Positions 6,432 through 13,411 of a stretch of DNA of 15,597 nucleotides are shown one piece after another. The stretch is from Clostridia bacterium. Lineage in GTDB: Bacteria > Bacillota > Clostridia > Oscillospirales > Acutalibacteraceae. A program made the position numbers and the translations under genes. Under the pieces are notes generated by a model. The model was not told where the DNA came from and did no database searches. It worked only from the letters and a program-made list of their open reading frames with translations. Location: assembly GCA_017454565.1 (NCBI GenBank), contig JAFTCS010000267.1:1-15597 (forward strand), read 5' to 3'. Each line of letters starts with the position of its first letter. Within the stretch, counting starts at the first letter, position 1.

Positions 6432-8240
6432 TCAGTTCTTGCGCTTGTCATCGATTTTTTTGCTCTGCCTGCGGGCACTCGGTGTATGACCCGATGATCC
6501 GGACTGAGGCTTTTTCGCACTGTGACTCTGGTGTATCCTGCGGCTTTCTGTATCAGCCGCAGATTTAGCCGGCCTGCGCCTGGGTGTATCTGACGGGATG
6601 CTGCGTTTTACCGGTCTGCTGTCAGCCTGACCTGCTGTATCGGATTTATCCGCCGGATTCCGGTCTGCAGCCTTTCTCTTCTTTTTTTTGTTGCCAAAAA
6701 TGAGTATATAGAAGCTAAACAGGACGATAACAGCCACATCTACGATAACGATCATTACCACGATAAGCGTATATGTACCTGAGAAGCCGCTTTTCTCTTC
6801 CTCTTCGCCTGACTGCTCAATTATGCCCCTGTCAACATAAGGCGGCAGATTCTTTATATTCTCGCTTTTAGCCTTCAGTTTGCGGGCACATTCCTGCACA
6901 GCAAGACTTTCATCGCTGTAAAACACTAAATTGCCGTTATTTACAAAGGCATATTCACTGATACCGTTGGGATTTTTATAGAAAACCACCTCGTCAAGGT
7001 TCTTGCAGCCGGAGAAAGGCAACGCCGGTATCTCTGCGCTGCCGTTGAACTCTGCCCTTGTAAGGTTTATACAATCAGTGAATACCGCCGAGTGAAGGTC
7101 GGTGACAGACTCAGGTATGATTATCCTGCCGAGAGAGGTGCAGTTTGCAAAGGCAAGCTCCTCAATTGTCTTTGTGCCGTTCTGGAGCTTTACATTTTTG
7201 AGCATGGTACAGCCCTCAAAAGCCTTGGTGCATATTTTCTCAACAGTACCCGGAATGGTTATGGCAGTAAGTGAGGTACATCCCGCAAAAATTGATTTTT
7301 CAAGCTCTCTGAGTTTTGACGGGAGAATAACATTATTAAGCGAGGTACAGCCTGCGAAAGCCTTCTCCCCTATTTTTGTCACGGCGTCCGGCAGAGTGAC
7401 GGACGTAAGCGATTCACAGCCCTCAAAGGCCGACTTGCCTACAGCGGTCACTGTTCTCGGAAGAAGTATGGTGTCTATCTCCTTGTTGCCGGCAAAGGCA
7501 TAATCTCCTATGCGCTGTACACTGTCCGGGAGGCTCCTGCTCTTTTCCTTGCCGTTGTAGCGGATGAGTATACCGTTTGCTGCCAGCACAAAATCACTTT
7601 TCTGGTTTTTCATCCATTTTGTGCCCTCAAGAGCATAACCGCCAAGTTCATTTATAGTAGGAGGAATGGTTATGTTTTCCAGAGACGAGCAGTTGAAGAG
7701 GGCGTACTTGCCTATTGTGAGGGTACTGTTCGGGAAAACTATGCTTTTCAGTGATGAACAGCCTGAAAATACCGAATCACCGAAATTCATAACGCCCTCA
7801 TTGATAGTCACTGTTTCAAGTGAGGTACAGTTCATGAAAGCACATTCCTCTATATCCTCAACGTTTCCGTTTATTTCAAGCTTGCGCAGAGCCGTACAGC
7901 TTGCAAAGGCATTTGAGCCTATCGTCTCTACCGAGCCGGGTATCTCAAGCTCTTTCATGGTGTCATTGTACATGAAAGCGGTAGCGCCTATCCTTGTGAC
8001 CTTGTATTTATCAACTGTCGCAGGCATGGAAACATACAGGCTCTTGCCTATGTACTGTATTATTTCTGCGCTCTTGCCGTCATCGATCACACGGAAAACA
8101 TAATCTCCGTTGTCGATTATTGTTGCCGCACCGACACTGAGGGGGATTCCTGCAACAAGCGTCAGGGCAAGTATGACAAGACTGAGCACTGTTGTTATTA
8201 TGCGGCAGCCGGACCTGATTTTTCTTTTCATAAATATCAT
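6432..8240 (-). CDS. BspA-type leucine-rich repeat protein, membrane-anchored with basic cytoplasmic tail
   Basis: A 602-residue surface protein. A signal sequence (basic KRK, hydrophobic 15-38, VGAA) leads to roughly 14 LRR_5 (BspA-type) units between ~80 and 440. Their pattern is IGxxAFxxCxSLxxVxIPxxV. A TKWMKNQ insertion near 207-230 is typical of these domains. After an acidic linker (EEEE, 479-482) comes one transmembrane helix at ~489-516, then KKKKRK and an ~85-residue tail rich in Arg, Lys, Ser and Pro, expected in the cytoplasm. Such LRRs are usually secreted or wall-bound and bind proteins or host surfaces; here the fold is outside and the basic tail inside. The ligand is unknown. 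The start is ATG 8240 or 8231; neither has a clear ribosome site. It lies 29 bp after lexA with no terminator seen, so it may depend on the lexA promoter. Confidence 0.88.
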   Translation of the reverse strand: MIFMKRKIRSGCRIITTVLSLVILALTLVAGIPLSVGAATIIDNGDYVFRVIDDGKSAEIIQYIGKSLYVSMPATVDKYKVTRIGATAFMYNDTMKELEIPGSVETIGSNAFASCTALRKLEINGNVEDIEECAFMNCTSLETVTINEGVMNFGDSVFSGCSSLKSIVFPNSTLTIGKYALFNCSSLENITIPPTINELGGYALEGTKWMKNQKSDFVLAANGILIRYNGKEKSRSLPDSVQRIGDYAFAGNKEIDTILLPRTVTAVGKSAFEGCESLTSVTLPDAVTKIGEKAFAGCTSLNNVILPSKLRELEKSIFAGCTSLTAITIPGTVEKICTKAFEGCTMLKNVKLQNGTKTIEELAFANCTSLGRIIIPESVTDLHSAVFTDCINLTRAEFNGSAEIPALPFSGCKNLDEVVFYKNPNGISEYAFVNNGNLVFYSDESLAVQECARKLKAKSENIKNLPPYVDRGIIEQSGEEEEKSGFSGTYTLIVVMIVIVDVAVIVLFSFYILIFGNKKKKRKAADRNPADKSDTAGQADSRPVKRSIPSDTPRRRPAKSAADTESRRIHQSHSAKKPQSGSSGHTPSARRQSKKIDDKRKN

Positions 8241-8269
8241 CGGAGATTCACACTTTCTGAGATTTTTTA

Positions 8270-8860
8270 TTATCCGTATTCACGGTAGAGTGAGATGACT
8301 CTGCCGAGAATACTAAGCTCATCGGTTATTATAGGGTCAAAATCCGGGTTATGGGGCTGCAGCCGAAAATGACCGTTTTCCCTGTAGAAGCTCTTTACCG
8401 TAGCTTCATCACCTATGAGAGCGACCACAATGTCGCCGTTTTCCGCTGAGGGGTTTTTTTCACAGATAACAATGTCGCCGTCAAGAATGCCGATATCCCT
8501 CATACTCTCTCCGGAGACATTCAGGGCAAAAAGCTCACGTCCTGCCGCCTTTGCCGCCGGGAAAGGTATGTGTCCGGTCACTTCCTCAAATGCGTAGACA
8601 GGAATTCCTGCCGTGACTCTGCCGATGACCGGCACAGCAACAGACGGCTCGGAGTCTGCCATCCTTATAGATCGGTGCCCGCCGGATCGGGTTATATATC
8701 CGTTTTCTTCAAGTATATTCAGATGTGAATGGACTGTCGAGGTTGATTTCAGTCCGGTAGCCTCACATATTTCCCTTACAGACGGCGCCCGGTTCTCGGC
8801 TGCCGCAATTTTAAGGTAATCAAGTATTTTCTTTCTGCTGGGAGTAAGGACGTTTTTCAT
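8270..8860 (-). CDS. lexA: LexA repressor (SOS regulator, self-cleaving)
   Basis: A 196-residue LexA of normal length. The N-terminal winged helix-turn-helix (~1-66, including APSVREICEATGLKSTSTVHSHL) binds operators. The Ala84-Gly85 bond in VTAGIP is the self-cleavage site. Ser119 in NVSGESM and Lys156 in EATVK form the catalytic dyad, at the same numbers as in the E. coli protein. RecA filaments on single-stranded DNA would trigger cleavage and derepress SOS genes. The ATG at 8860 is preceded by GAGG at 8869-8872, eight bases away, and by a strong promoter with a palindrome at the expected transcription start. It appears to be the first gene of a unit with the LRR protein and cardiolipin synthase, an unusual partnership for lexA. 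Confidence 0.97.
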   Translation of the reverse strand: MKNVLTPSRKKILDYLKIAAAENRAPSVREICEATGLKSTSTVHSHLNILEENGYITRSGGHRSIRMADSEPSVAVPVIGRVTAGIPVYAFEEVTGHIPFPAAKAAGRELFALNVSGESMRDIGILDGDIVICEKNPSAENGDIVVALIGDEATVKSFYRENGHFRLQPHNPDFDPIITDELSILGRVISLYREYG

Positions 8861-8908
8861 TACATCACCCTCAATAAAAGCAAAGCCTGTTCTGTTTTCA
8901 CGATTTGC

Positions 8909-8918
8909 CTATATATAG
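8909..8918. promoter_or_regulatory. Palindrome over the lexA transcription start, candidate operator
   Basis: CTATATATAG is a perfect 10-bp palindrome three bases downstream of the lexA -10, covering the predicted start site. A repressor bound here would block transcription, so it is a candidate autoregulatory site. It does not match the usual Gram-positive SOS box GAAC-N4-GTTC, and no such box was found nearby. AT-rich DNA gives such palindromes by chance. Confidence 0.25.
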
Positions 8919-8921
8919 TTT

Positions 8922-8950
8922 ATTATACCACATACAGCAATAATAATCAA
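8922..8950 (-). promoter_or_regulatory. lexA promoter
   Basis: On the minus strand TTGATT (8945-8950) and TATAAT (8922-8927) are 17 bp apart, with TGG directly before the -10. This is the closest match to consensus in the window. Transcription would begin around 8914-8916, about 55 bases before the lexA ATG. Confidence 0.75.
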
Positions 8951-9023
8951 AGGTTTATTACAATATTTTTACATACTCATATCCGATCCGTACCAATATG
9001 ACTCTATCGTGTGTCAAAGCAAA

Positions 9024-9055
9024 AGTCCGATGAAGCCTTGCGGTCTCATCGGACT
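9024..9055 (-). terminator. Rho-independent terminator of the lipoprotein unit
   Basis: On the minus strand AGTCCGATGA pairs with TCATCGGACT. The stem extends through a G-U and one mismatch to CC/GG around a GCAA tetraloop, and TTTTGCTTT follows. It sits seven bases past the stop of the 9062-9556 gene. The remainder of the 8861-9061 gap is the lexA promoter region. Confidence 0.85.
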
Positions 9056-9061
9056 GTATAA

Positions 9062-9556
9062 TCATGCGTTTCTCCAGTAGGTCTGTATCTCTGAGGAGAT
9101 GTTCTTCATGTTGTCATAGTGCTCATAGTAGTCTGCAAAGTATCCGTCTCTTTCACGCTTATACATGGAGTCGTCACCGTTTTCGCCGGCATACACCACC
9201 ATGGCCTTTATCTGAGAAATGAGCGTAAGTGCAGAACGGGAATCCTCCTTGAGCTGATTGTCGTACTCGTCAAATTCATCAGAGGGACGGAGCTTTTGTA
9301 TCTTCTCAAGAGTATTTATAAGGTCGTCAGCAGCAAGAAGATAACCCCTGAGCTTTTCGCTGTCTTTGCAGTCGAAGGACTCATCCTGCTGTCTCAGCTT
9401 TCTTGTGAAATTCACAGATTCGTTCACCAGCTTTTTTACATCCGAAACATACTGGTCGTTCCTGTTGTGCAGCTCCATATTGCAGCCCGAGAGAGCCGCA
9501 ACAAACACCGCCATTACCATAAAAACAGCAAGAAAGCTTAATCTCGTTTTTTTCAT
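9062..9556 (-). CDS. Small lipoprotein, helical (function unknown)
   Basis: A 164-residue protein with a type II signal peptide: MKKTR, a hydrophobic core, then the lipobox LSGC with Cys25 as the lipidated residue. It would be attached to the outer face of the membrane. The mature part is highly charged and looks mainly alpha-helical (KKLVNESVNFTRKLRQQDES, DDLINTLEKIQKL). It ends in a Tyr-rich segment (YFADYYEHYDNMKNI). I recognise no domain. A GAGGAGG site eight bases before the ATG gives a secure start. It follows the other lipoprotein gene by 34 bp and ends at a strong terminator, so the two form one unit and their products may work at the same place on the membrane. Confidence 0.85.
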   Translation of the reverse strand: MKKTRLSFLAVFMVMAVFVAALSGCNMELHNRNDQYVSDVKKLVNESVNFTRKLRQQDESFDCKDSEKLRGYLLAADDLINTLEKIQKLRPSDEFDEYDNQLKEDSRSALTLISQIKAMVVYAGENGDDSMYKRERDGYFADYYEHYDNMKNISSEIQTYWRNA

Positions 9557-9590
9557 AGGCTGTTCCTCCTCTGTTGTATTTTTTCGCGGT

Positions 9591-10445
9591 TCAATTCATA
9601 TCATAGCTGCCTCTAAGCAGGTATATCTGATAGTAAAGCACTGCCGCCCTGCCTTTATAGTAATTCAGTATTGCCGAATCCGCCGCAAGCATGCCGCTGC
9701 TGCCCGCGGATGAAGCTTCGTCAATAAACTTCTGCAGCTCAGCATCAAGCTCGCCGTTCCAGCTGCTCTGTGATTCCACAAGCTTTTCCTGCTCTTCCGG
9801 AAGCTCCTGAAGCTGGTCGTAAAGCTTCAGATAGGCCTCCTGCTGCTCTGACTTCCACTGCTCGGCATATTTCTGGGTGATGCTCCTCATTTCAATTACG
9901 GATTCCGCCATTTTCAGCTCGTCATTGAGGGCTTTGTCTATATCGTTTTGCGCAAAAAGGCTGTTAAATGTATCGTCATCCGTAAATTCTGTTGCATGGT
10001 GATAATCCACTGATATCTGCTCGTCGTCAAAGTAATATCCCGGCTCACTCTCGGACTCCTGACTGCTCTGCTCCGACGGTTCATCGGCGGATACCTCGCT
10101 GCTTTGTTCCTTGCTGCTCTCATCTGCTGAGCTTTCTTCCGGACTTTCACTAATCTGAGAAGCCTCAGAAACCTTGCTTTGTTCCTTGCTGCTCTCATCT
10201 GCTGAGCTTTCTTCCGGACTTTCACTGATCTGAGAAGCCTCAGAAACCTTGCTTTGCTCCTTTGAAGCCTCGTTGCTTACAGCCGATTCCAGTGATGTCT
10301 GTGACACATCCGCGGTACTCTCCTGTGATACAGCCGAAGATTCTGTGCTGCTTTCGGTCTTGCTGCCGCTTTTAGCGCAGGCACTGAGTACAACCGAAAG
10401 AGCAAGTACGGCAAAAACGATCGCCGTCCCCTTTCTTTTTTTCAT
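9591..10445 (-). CDS. Lipoprotein with Ser/Glu-rich linker and possible LprI-like domain
   Basis: A 284-residue lipoprotein: MKKRK, hydrophobic core, lipobox LSAC with Cys23. Residues ~24-135 are an almost pure Ser/Glu/Ala/Gln/Lys linker, which probably carries the C-terminal domain away from the membrane. It contains two identical 25-residue copies of SKEQSKVSEASQISESPEES+SADES. The globular part (~160-284) is helical. Its pattern (W..E...AYLKLYDQL, EEQEKLVESQSSW, AGSSGM, ILNYYKGRAAVLYY) resembles DUF1311/LprI domains (LN..Y..L, QRAW, GS, R...L), but without their cysteines; I hold this assignment loosely. The start has AAGGAAG seven bases before the ATG. A good promoter lies just upstream. 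It is the first of two lipoprotein genes in the unit. Confidence 0.85.
   Translation of the reverse strand: MKKRKGTAIVFAVLALSVVLSACAKSGSKTESSTESSAVSQESTADVSQTSLESAVSNEASKEQSKVSEASQISESPEESSADESSKEQSKVSEASQISESPEESSADESSKEQSSEVSADEPSEQSSQESESEPGYYFDDEQISVDYHHATEFTDDDTFNSLFAQNDIDKALNDELKMAESVIEMRSITQKYAEQWKSEQQEAYLKLYDQLQELPEEQEKLVESQSSWNGELDAELQKFIDEASSAGSSGMLAADSAILNYYKGRAAVLYYQIYLLRGSYDMN
10101..10260 (-). repeat. 75-bp direct duplication inside the lipoprotein gene
   Basis: GCTTTGTTCC begins units at 10101 and 10176, and the near-match GCTTTGCTCC begins a short third copy at 10251. The two full 75-bp units differ at one silent base (CACTAATC versus CACTGATC), so the duplication is recent or is being homogenised. 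It keeps frame and lengthens the Ser/Glu linker by 25 residues. Confidence 0.92.
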
Positions 10446-10496
10446 ATTTTAACTTCCTTTCAAGAAAAAAGATGTCTTTTGAAGTTCAATAGCAAA

Positions 10497-10525
10497 AGTA
10501 TAGCACAGATTCGGGCAATTATCAA
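10497..10525 (-). promoter_or_regulatory. Promoter of the lipoprotein unit
   Basis: On the minus strand TTGATA (10520-10525) and TATACT (10497-10502) are spaced by 17 bp, with TGC before the -10. The leader is ~45 bases. It lies between the peptidase stop and the lipoprotein start, showing that the lipoproteins have their own transcription. Confidence 0.72.
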
Positions 10526-10574
10526 GCCTTATACATCAGACTTCCTCGGGAAAGCTCACCGAAAAATACAGACT

Positions 10575-11480
10575 CTAAAGAACAGTTGCCAACACAAGCA
10601 TTTCACGGAGTTTTTTGTATATTCCTTCGGTGTCGGTTGCCGGAAGCGGATTTTCACCCAGACCGACCTCTACAGTAAATGCCGGACGTCTGAATTTTTC
10701 TACGAACCAGTCCTTGAAGCCTCCGCCGCAGGCAAGTCCCTCAGGCTCGGATATGGTATATCCACTTGAGTATGACATGATCCTTGCCATTTTCAGAGCT
10801 TCGGGGTCGCGGTAGGTGCCGAAATCCCAGTAGATCTCCTCGCCCTGACTGTGAAACGCAAGGGCGTGGTCTATATTTCCCGTACGGCAGTATGACGCAA
10901 GCGACCTGCTCTCCGGCTCACTTTCGGGATAAGCGCCGCCAAACCTTGTCGGTGCCGGAGAATCTATTCCGCTTTCGGTTTCTGCCCTGCGCAGCTCTTC
11001 CCAGTTTGCGGAAAAATTATGATTCACGTCCACACCTGCCGCATTCGCCTGCCAGTGTGCGGTATCTCCGCCGCTTACCTGTCTGACAAGCTCCTTGTAA
11101 CCGCCTGCACATTCCGCACCATGCAGCTGGATCTCAACTCCGTCAGGGTTCACACAGGGCACCACTGCCAGACCTCTCTGATTGAGAAAGGTACCCACTC
11201 TGACGCCGCACATGCTTTTTCCCTTTTTTACGGCTTCACACAGCTCGTCCATAAAACGCAGCAGCACCAGGGTGGTTATCCATTCCATGCCGTGGAAAGC
11301 CGATGCAAACAGCACCTGCCGCCTTCTGCTGCCAATGCACAGCAGGTCTATAGGCCGTGAGCAGCGGGTCTCGCCTATAGTCTGCCGGGAGAGAAAACCG
11401 TAGTCGGTAAGCAGCTTTCCTATGAGTATCTCACGGGTACGCCTGTCTGCACCGTTTTTCAGAAAAACCGGGTCGATCAT
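10575..11480 (-). CDS. M14-family zinc carboxypeptidase, gamma-D-glutamyl-diaminoacid peptidase-like
   Basis: A 301-residue metallopeptidase with no signal peptide, so probably cytoplasmic. The zinc ligands are His63 and Glu66 in AFHGMEW and His210 in FHSQGEEIYW; the catalytic base is Glu271 in TVEVGLGENPLP. NPDGVEI (111-117) and GVDVNHNFSANW (149-160) are further M14 signatures. The HSQGE.IYW and GLGENPLP motifs point to the subfamily that cuts gamma-D-Glu to diaminopimelate bonds in wall peptides (ENP1/MpaA type). A role in muropeptide trimming or recycling is therefore likely, but it is inferred. His154 takes the place of the Arg that binds the substrate carboxylate in carboxypeptidase A. 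Start: an in-frame ATG at 11486 is only one base from GGAGG (11488-11492), while the ATG at 11480 is seven bases away, so I chose 11480. It is transcribed divergently from xth. Confidence 0.92.
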   Translation of the reverse strand: MIDPVFLKNGADRRTREILIGKLLTDYGFLSRQTIGETRCSRPIDLLCIGSRRRQVLFASAFHGMEWITTLVLLRFMDELCEAVKKGKSMCGVRVGTFLNQRGLAVVPCVNPDGVEIQLHGAECAGGYKELVRQVSGGDTAHWQANAAGVDVNHNFSANWEELRRAETESGIDSPAPTRFGGAYPESEPESRSLASYCRTGNIDHALAFHSQGEEIYWDFGTYRDPEALKMARIMSYSSGYTISEPEGLACGGGFKDWFVEKFRRPAFTVEVGLGENPLPATDTEGIYKKLREMLVLATVL

Positions 11481-11524
11481 TGACATTCCTCCTTTGAGCG
11501 TATTCGGCTCTGTATTACAATCCA

Positions 11525-11530
11525 ATTATA
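11525..11530 (-). promoter_or_regulatory. Possible -10 of the M14 peptidase promoter
   Basis: A perfect TATAAT on the minus strand, 45 bases before the peptidase start. The best -35 candidates (CTGACA at a 21-bp spacing) are poor, so this is a weaker call than the neighbouring promoters. Confidence 0.4.
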
Positions 11531-11619
11531 GAACGGCAGGAATAAAAATGCTGTCAGATATTATCAGCCGTCCGTATGAACAAAAGATAAAGCTTTCAAA
11601 TGCTTTCCACAGAAAAAGG

Positions 11620-11649
11620 TTGATGTGTCAGGAATAAATGTGGTATAAT
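11620..11649 (+). promoter_or_regulatory. Promoter of xth and the Gld exporter genes
   Basis: TTGATG (11620-11625) and TATAAT (11644-11649) are 18 bp apart, with TGG before the -10. Transcription would start near 11656, ahead of the GAAAGGA ribosome site but only about seven bases upstream of the in-frame TTG at 11663. That leaves almost no leader for a TTG start and supports a start downstream of 11680. Confidence 0.7.
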
Positions 11650-11662
11650 GTAAATTGATTTA

Positions 11663-12445
11663 TTGCCAAAATCGAAAGGACTGGTATGTACGAAATTTAT
11701 CTCATGGAATGTAAACGGACTGAGAGCCTGCATGCAGAAGGGCTTTCTTGAGTTTGTAAACAGTCAGAACGCTGACTTTATATGCCTGCAGGAAACCAAA
11801 ATGCAGGCGGATCAGGCGGAGGTTCCGCTAAACTGCGACAAATACTTCAACAGCGCCGAAAAGAAGGGTTATTCCGGCACAGCCTTGTTTACCGGACACA
11901 AACCCGTCAGCCTGACCTATGACGGCATGAACATTGACGAGCACTCACACGAGGGGCGTATGATAACCTTTGAAGCGGAAAACTTCTACCTTGTAAACGT
12001 GTATACACCAAATGCTCAGGACGGACTGAAAAGGATCGACTACCGCATGAAATGGGAGGATGACCTGCTTGCTTATCTCAAAGAGCTGGACGCTAAAAAA
12101 CCCGTTATTTACTGCGGAGACCTTAATGTCGCCCATAACGAGATAGATCTGAAAAATCCAAAAACCAACAGGGGCAACGCCGGTTTTTCGGACGAAGAAC
12201 GCGGAAAGATAGATACCCTGCTTAAAAGCGGATTTACCGACAGCTTCCGCTATCTGCACCCGGACGAAACAGGACGCTACAGCTGGTGGTCTTACCGCTT
12301 CAACGCAAGAAAAAACAACGCCGGGTGGCGCATAGACTACTTCATTGTTTCGGACAGGATCAGGGACAGGATCACCCGGGCAGACATCCTTTCGGACGTT
12401 TTGGGAAGCGATCACTGTCCGGTGGTGCTGGAAATTGATATTTGA
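11663..12445 (+). CDS. xth: Exodeoxyribonuclease III / AP endonuclease
   Basis: A Mg2+-dependent base-excision repair nuclease that cuts at abasic sites and has 3' exonuclease and phosphatase activity. Counting from the ACG at 11690 (251 residues, near the E. coli length of 268), the active-site residues are Asn7 (ISWNVNGLR), Glu35 (CLQETKM), Tyr105 (NVYTPNA), Asp144 and Asn146 (CGDLNVAH), Asp217 (RIDYFIV), and Asp241-His242 (GSDHCPV). The family's WWSYRFNARKNNAGWRIDY segment is intact. The open frame extends back to TTG 11663, which would add nine non-conserved residues and has no ribosome site. A one-base deletion in ATGTACG would give a normal ATG start. So the true start is ACG, TTG, or an ATG hidden by an indel. 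The ABC ATPase starts 15 bp downstream, which suggests co-transcription. Confidence 0.95.
   Translation: MPKSKGLVCTKFISWNVNGLRACMQKGFLEFVNSQNADFICLQETKMQADQAEVPLNCDKYFNSAEKKGYSGTALFTGHKPVSLTYDGMNIDEHSHEGRMITFEAENFYLVNVYTPNAQDGLKRIDYRMKWEDDLLAYLKELDAKKPVIYCGDLNVAHNEIDLKNPKTNRGNAGFSDEERGKIDTLLKSGFTDSFRYLHPDETGRYSWWSYRFNARKNNAGWRIDYFIVSDRIRDRITRADILSDVLGSDHCPVVLEIDI
11674..11680 (+). promoter_or_regulatory. Ribosome-binding site of xth
   Basis: GAAAGGA is the only Shine-Dalgarno match before xth. Five bases later comes an ATG (11686), which is out of frame with the enzyme. Nine bases later comes an in-frame ACG (11690) at exactly the place where family members begin (MKFISWN). The in-frame TTG at 11663 is upstream of this site and cannot use it. 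Confidence 0.65.
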
Positions 12446-12460
12446 TCGGAGGGAAATTGC

Positions 12461-13393
12461 ATGATCAAGGTCAGAAACGTCAGCAAGCGCTACGGCAGGC
12501 ACCAGGCGCTTGACAACATAAGCTTTGAGGTCAGAAAGGGCGATATACTGGGCTTTCTCGGACCTAACGGTGCCGGAAAATCCACCACCATGAACATAAT
12601 CACCGGGTATATCTCCTGCGACAGCGGTGATGTACTTATTGACGGCAATAATATTCTGGAGGAGCCAAAGGAGGCAAAGTCAAAGATAGGCTATCTGCCG
12701 GAGATACCGCCCCTTTACAATGAAATGACCGTCAGGAACTATCTTGAATTCATGTTCAGGCTAAAAAAAGTAAGGCTGCCAAAGGATGAGCACATCTCAA
12801 AAATATGCGGCGACCTCAGCCTTACCGATGTGAGTGAAAGAATAATCGGTCATCTTTCAAAGGGCTATAAACAGCGCGTGGGGCTTGCTCAGGCTATGCT
12901 CGGCGACCCGCCGGTGCTTATTCTGGACGAGCCATCGGTAGGTCTTGACCCGGCGCAGATCATCGAGATGAGAAACCTTATACGTCAGCTTGGCGAAAAC
13001 CATACGGTTATACTCTCATCACATGTGCTGCCGGAGATACAGGCTGTCTGCGACAAGATAGTGATGATAAACAACGGCAAAATAGCAGCGTCCGGAAATA
13101 TAGACCAGATCATGGGCACCGGGCGGGATACTACAGTGATAAGGCTTATCATTGAGGGCCGTGAGCAGGGTATACAGTCGGCGCTGAAAGGAATTGACGG
13201 AATTATAAGGGTATCCTCCCTCGGAGAGACCGAAAGAGGCTGCTATGAGTTCCGTATAGAGAGCAAAAAGGATGTGCGCAGAGCTGTTTCAAGAGCTATC
13301 GCTAAAACAGACTATGCAGTTATGCTTATGCAGCCTGCGGGTCATTCCCTTGAGGATATCTATCTGGAGATCATTTCGGGAAAACAAAACTGA
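12461..13393 (+). CDS. ABC transporter ATP-binding protein, GldA-like
   Basis: A 310-residue nucleotide-binding subunit. Walker A is GPNGAGKST (34-42). The signature is LSKGY (132-136), the variant usual in GldA/NatA-type exporters instead of LSGGQ. Walker B is VLILDEP (Asp156, Glu157), with the D-loop GLD at 161-163 and the H-loop His188. The Q-loop position reads GYLPE, also common in this group. The C-terminal ~85 residues form the extension seen in ABC-2 drug or gliding-type exporters. It would energise the permease encoded next. The ATG at 12461 has GGAGGG (12448-12453) seven bases upstream. The exported substrate is unknown; the family name comes from gliding motility in Bacteroidetes, but homologues are common in non-motile Firmicutes. 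Confidence 0.95.
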   Translation: MIKVRNVSKRYGRHQALDNISFEVRKGDILGFLGPNGAGKSTTMNIITGYISCDSGDVLIDGNNILEEPKEAKSKIGYLPEIPPLYNEMTVRNYLEFMFRLKKVRLPKDEHISKICGDLSLTDVSERIIGHLSKGYKQRVGLAQAMLGDPPVLILDEPSVGLDPAQIIEMRNLIRQLGENHTVILSSHVLPEIQAVCDKIVMINNGKIAASGNIDQIMGTGRDTTVIRLIIEGREQGIQSALKGIDGIIRVSSLGETERGCYEFRIESKKDVRRAVSRAIAKTDYAVMLMQPAGHSLEDIYLEIISGKQN

Positions 13394-13411
13394 CAGGAGG
13401 AAAGAATAACT

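Noticed and set aside
8881..8903. GAAC half-site near lexA as an SOS box
   Set aside because: The minus strand reads GAACAGGCTTTG, whose second half does not match GTTC or GTTT at the required spacing.
9938..10225. Arg/Lys-rich minus-strand frame with repeated VRKKAQQMRAARNKA
   Set aside because: It is a shifted frame through the 75-bp duplication in the lipoprotein gene and has no independent start signals.
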